A DNA stretch of 64,000 nucleotides, taken from NCBI GenBank assembly GCA_030268105.1, contig BSDZ01000078.1, positions 5,627,001 through 5,691,000 on the forward strand. Direction: 5' to 3'. The notes below the pieces were generated by a model, which searched no databases, was not told the DNA's origin, and saw nothing but the letters and a program-made list of their open reading frames with translations. The stretch comes from Volvox africanus (lineage: Eukaryota > Chlorophyta > Chlorophyceae > Chlamydomonadales > Volvocaceae). The position numbers were made by a program, and so were the translations under genes. Each line of letters opens with the position of its first letter. Position 1 is the stretch's first letter. Of the stretch, positions 61,550 to 64,000 are shown piece by piece.

Positions 61550-63921
61550 ATGGTGAGGGCCAGCCCTTTGGCCAAGGCTTTCATGAGCACAGACGGCCCC
61601 GCTCTCTCTCAATGGAGGCCTGTACACGTGAAGAGCTCAGAGCAGCAGAAACAATTAAGGTTGGACCGCGCATCGCACACTGCAACCGTAGCGAATGGCG
61701 CCATATATGTTATAGCAGGTCGCAAGGGGTAAGTGCTGCGTATGCTGTATCCGTGGGGTACCGTTCTCCCCAGACGCAACCCTCTACCTCAGTACGGCAC
61801 ATCGTCACATTTACCATCATCTGAGGTCCATTATGGGGCCCTTCCATCGTTTGGCCGTCAGATCCGCCTTCTATGCTGACGTGCTGCGCTTCGACATTGA
61901 CAAACACGAATGGAGGATTCTTTGCCCAGCTATACCAAACGGCTTTCGGTCGCGGGCAAACCACACTGCGACACTTGTGGGCGGACGGCATATATGGGTT
62001 GTCGCCGGCAGCGACAATGAGCAAGTGATTGGAGATGTGCACATCTTCGATGTGCTCACACATACATGGACGAAACCTCAGATCAGGTAGGCGGGCACAG
62101 AGTACCTATATCTTCCTGTAGAGCGGTAAAGGGATACTACCGTATATGACGCTCTATTGGTTATGTGCTTCCTGGTGCTGGGGCTCCCCATTCTTCCCCT
62201 TCTACCCCACGGACCGGCGGCTTTAGGGGGGTGCAACATGCAATCTTATCCCGGGCAACATCTTTTTAGCTTCGAAGTGACAAGGTAGTACAAGGGGCTA
62301 TCATGGTAGCACGCATCGTGCCTTAACCGAAGTAGATAGCGAATACTGGCGCACGTAAGCGCCATTGCCATTGCCTTTGGTTTAATATTCTACTCCTTGC
62401 CGTTGTCTGTCCGCTTCGCCGGCCTTTTACCGGGCACCAGGGGCGACAACTCTTTGCTGTCTCGGACAGCCCATTCTGCGGAGCTGCATCCCAGCGACCC
62501 ACGGGTTGTCCTCTTGTTTGGCGGCTACGACGGCGCGGCCTTCCACAACGACGTGGTCCTTCTCCATACCCACACTCTGTCGGTGGAGCGCATCGTGCTC
62601 AACAGTGGCAGTGTGCCGCCGCCTGTCCCACGGGGCTACCATAGCTGCACCGCTGCAGGCAGCAGGTGCGGGGAGAGCAGTGAGGCCGGCAACTGGGCGC
62701 ATGGCGGGAGGGGGACTCGCATGACTGCTTAGTCTGTGGGATATCGGAGCAGATTTTGGAGGCTTTGGCAGGGATTGGCGAAACGATGCTTGACATGAAT
62801 TGCTGGTCGTCTTGGCCTCCCCAGGGACAGGAAAGGCACGAGGGGCCTGAAAATTTGTCCTGCAATCGCCATGCGCGCGCAGATGCTACATATATGGTGG
62901 CCGCACGGAAGCAGGCGTGGTGAATGCGAGTGAGATGCTGGCGGTGTACGACGCGGCCGTCAACCGGTGGCTGAAGCCACAAGTTGAAGGGGCATGGCCG
63001 CAGGCCCGGTCCAGCCACCGCACAGTTGCCCTGGGAAACAGGTAGGTCTGAGCGCTCCGTGGCCTGTGGAACCTACGCGTTGCCAGGATGAGGATAAAAC
63101 TGTAAGAATCCCAAAGCACGCAAGCCCCACAGCCCACGTGGAACAAATTCGGCAAAAAATGTTGCAGAGTACAACTATTAGGAAGCGAATACCAGTACGG
63201 AACTTCGGCCACCCTGGCAGGACGCATGAGTGCGCGTGCACGGGAAGCAGTAACCGTGGCGAAGATGCTCACGTTTTCTGGGAATGGCGCACACACAGGA
63301 TTGCAGGTGCTGTATTTGCCGATGGTGACCCCGCAATATCTTTGCCCGTTTTCGTGTACATGGCCTTAACGTTTTTTTATATTCCACCGTACCTTGTTCC
63401 ATATACATATCACACAGGATGTTTTTTTGGCCATGCTGCCGCCGTTCGGCCCGATGCGAGTCAGTCCTCTTACAACCCATTTACTGTTCCTGTTAGGACT
63501 TCACACTGGATCCCTTCCCAACCTCCCTTTCCAGGCTGTTGATTCACGGTGGCGCTGCAGCCGGCGAGCAAATCGACCGGTTGGCCGATGTTCATACTCT
63601 CATGATTTGCCCTAGCAGCGGACGGCTAATCTGGTCCCGGATGGACGAGCCGCCGCCCACTACGGGCAGCGCCTCAAACTTCAGACCGCAAGGTGGGACT
63701 CGGAAATGCAACGATCAATGGCCTTGCCCTGCTCACCAATACAGTGGCTCACAACCCTAGCCTGCCCACGGCAATAGCCAGCCAACCCACCGTACAGTCT
63801 CCGCGGTCCCCGCGTTGATCCTTTTGGCCTCAGGTCGCTCCGCGCACACGGTTAGCCTGGTGGGGACTGACTCCTTATACATCATATCTGGCTACGTGGG
63901 CGCCAGTTCAGGACCGCACAG
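61550..63921 (+). CDS. Kelch-repeat protein, cut by the window edge
   Basis: Beta-propeller protein, probably a protein-interaction scaffold. Exons seen: about 61550-61728, 61862-62086, 62441-62665, 62883-63041, 63535-63692, 63834-63921, continuing past 64000. Repeats carry kelch marks: RASHTATVANGAIYVIAGR, RANHTATLVGGRHIWVVAGS, RVVLLFGGYDGAAFHNDVVL, RGYHSCTAAGSR, CYIYGGRTEAGVVNASEML, RSSHRTVALGNR, LLIHGGAAAGEQ, GRSAHTVSLVGTDSLYIISG. Introns fall at the same point in the repeats, nearly all phase 2, and two exons are both 225 bases, as expected of a gene grown by exon duplication. The start is uncertain (ATG at 61550 used; an earlier exon is possible). No other domain is visible. Confidence 0.8.
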
Positions 63922-64000
63922 GTGTGCGAGTGGGGAGTTAGGCGGATTGTGAATGACAGGAAAAGGCATTTGCACATAGTGTTTCGGGAGGCAGGGGGCT

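Noticed and set aside
1..64000. tRNA, rRNA, CRISPR, or complete transposable elements
   Set aside because: I looked for B-box-like GGTTCGA words, long terminal or inverted repeats and reverse-transcriptase motifs and found none convincing. A tRNAscan and a repeat-library search would be decisive.

Overview
The window looks like nuclear DNA of a volvocine-type green alga (Chlamydomonas/Volvox lineage). The genes are split by many short introns, mostly GT-AG with occasional GC-AG. Exons are richer in G+C than the spacers, Ala/Gln/Gly homopolymers interrupt conserved proteins, and microsatellites ((CA)n, (CTG)n, (CCCT)n, GGGA minisatellite) are common. A chloroplast gene (GUN4) lies beside genes otherwise typical of ciliated animals (JHY-like, SPATA4-like, C11orf65/MFI-like). 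Two genes have TGTAA, the volvocalean poly(A) signal, just after the stop. The genus cannot be fixed from the sequence alone. All exon models below were built by hand from splice sites, reading phase and family conservation.

Layout: 1.3-7.3 kb (+) is an F-box/leucine-rich-repeat gene of eight exons, one joined by a GC-AG intron. 8.8-18.0 kb (+) holds three tandem paralogues of a family I do not recognise. Each has an acidic N-terminal exon with an ATG8-interacting-motif-like core, a low-complexity middle, one hydrophobic segment, a coiled coil and a C-terminal CVIC. 19.2-24.4 kb (-) is Trm5 tRNA (guanine37-N1)-methyltransferase. 25.5-29.4 kb (+) is a PP2C phosphatase. 33.3-36.7 kb (-) is a JHY-like ciliary protein, followed at 37.0-37.6 kb (-) by a SPATA4/SPEF-type calponin-homology protein. 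38.4-41.7 kb (+) is an unrecognised gene. 44.9-47.2 kb (+) is a Yap/Pap1-type bZIP factor. 50.4-55.3 kb (-) is the circularly permuted ribosome-biogenesis GTPase LSG1, divergent from a C11orf65/MFI homologue at 55.8-58.8 kb (+). 60.0-60.9 kb (-) is GUN4, divergent from a kelch-repeat gene at about 61.5 kb that runs off the right edge.

The genes do not form one pathway. Two themes stand out. One is a small set of cilia-associated genes (JHY-like, SPATA4-like, MFI-like). The other is the tandem CVIC family, the best candidate here for something undescribed: three neighbours keep the same architecture and the same last four residues while their middles diverge almost completely.
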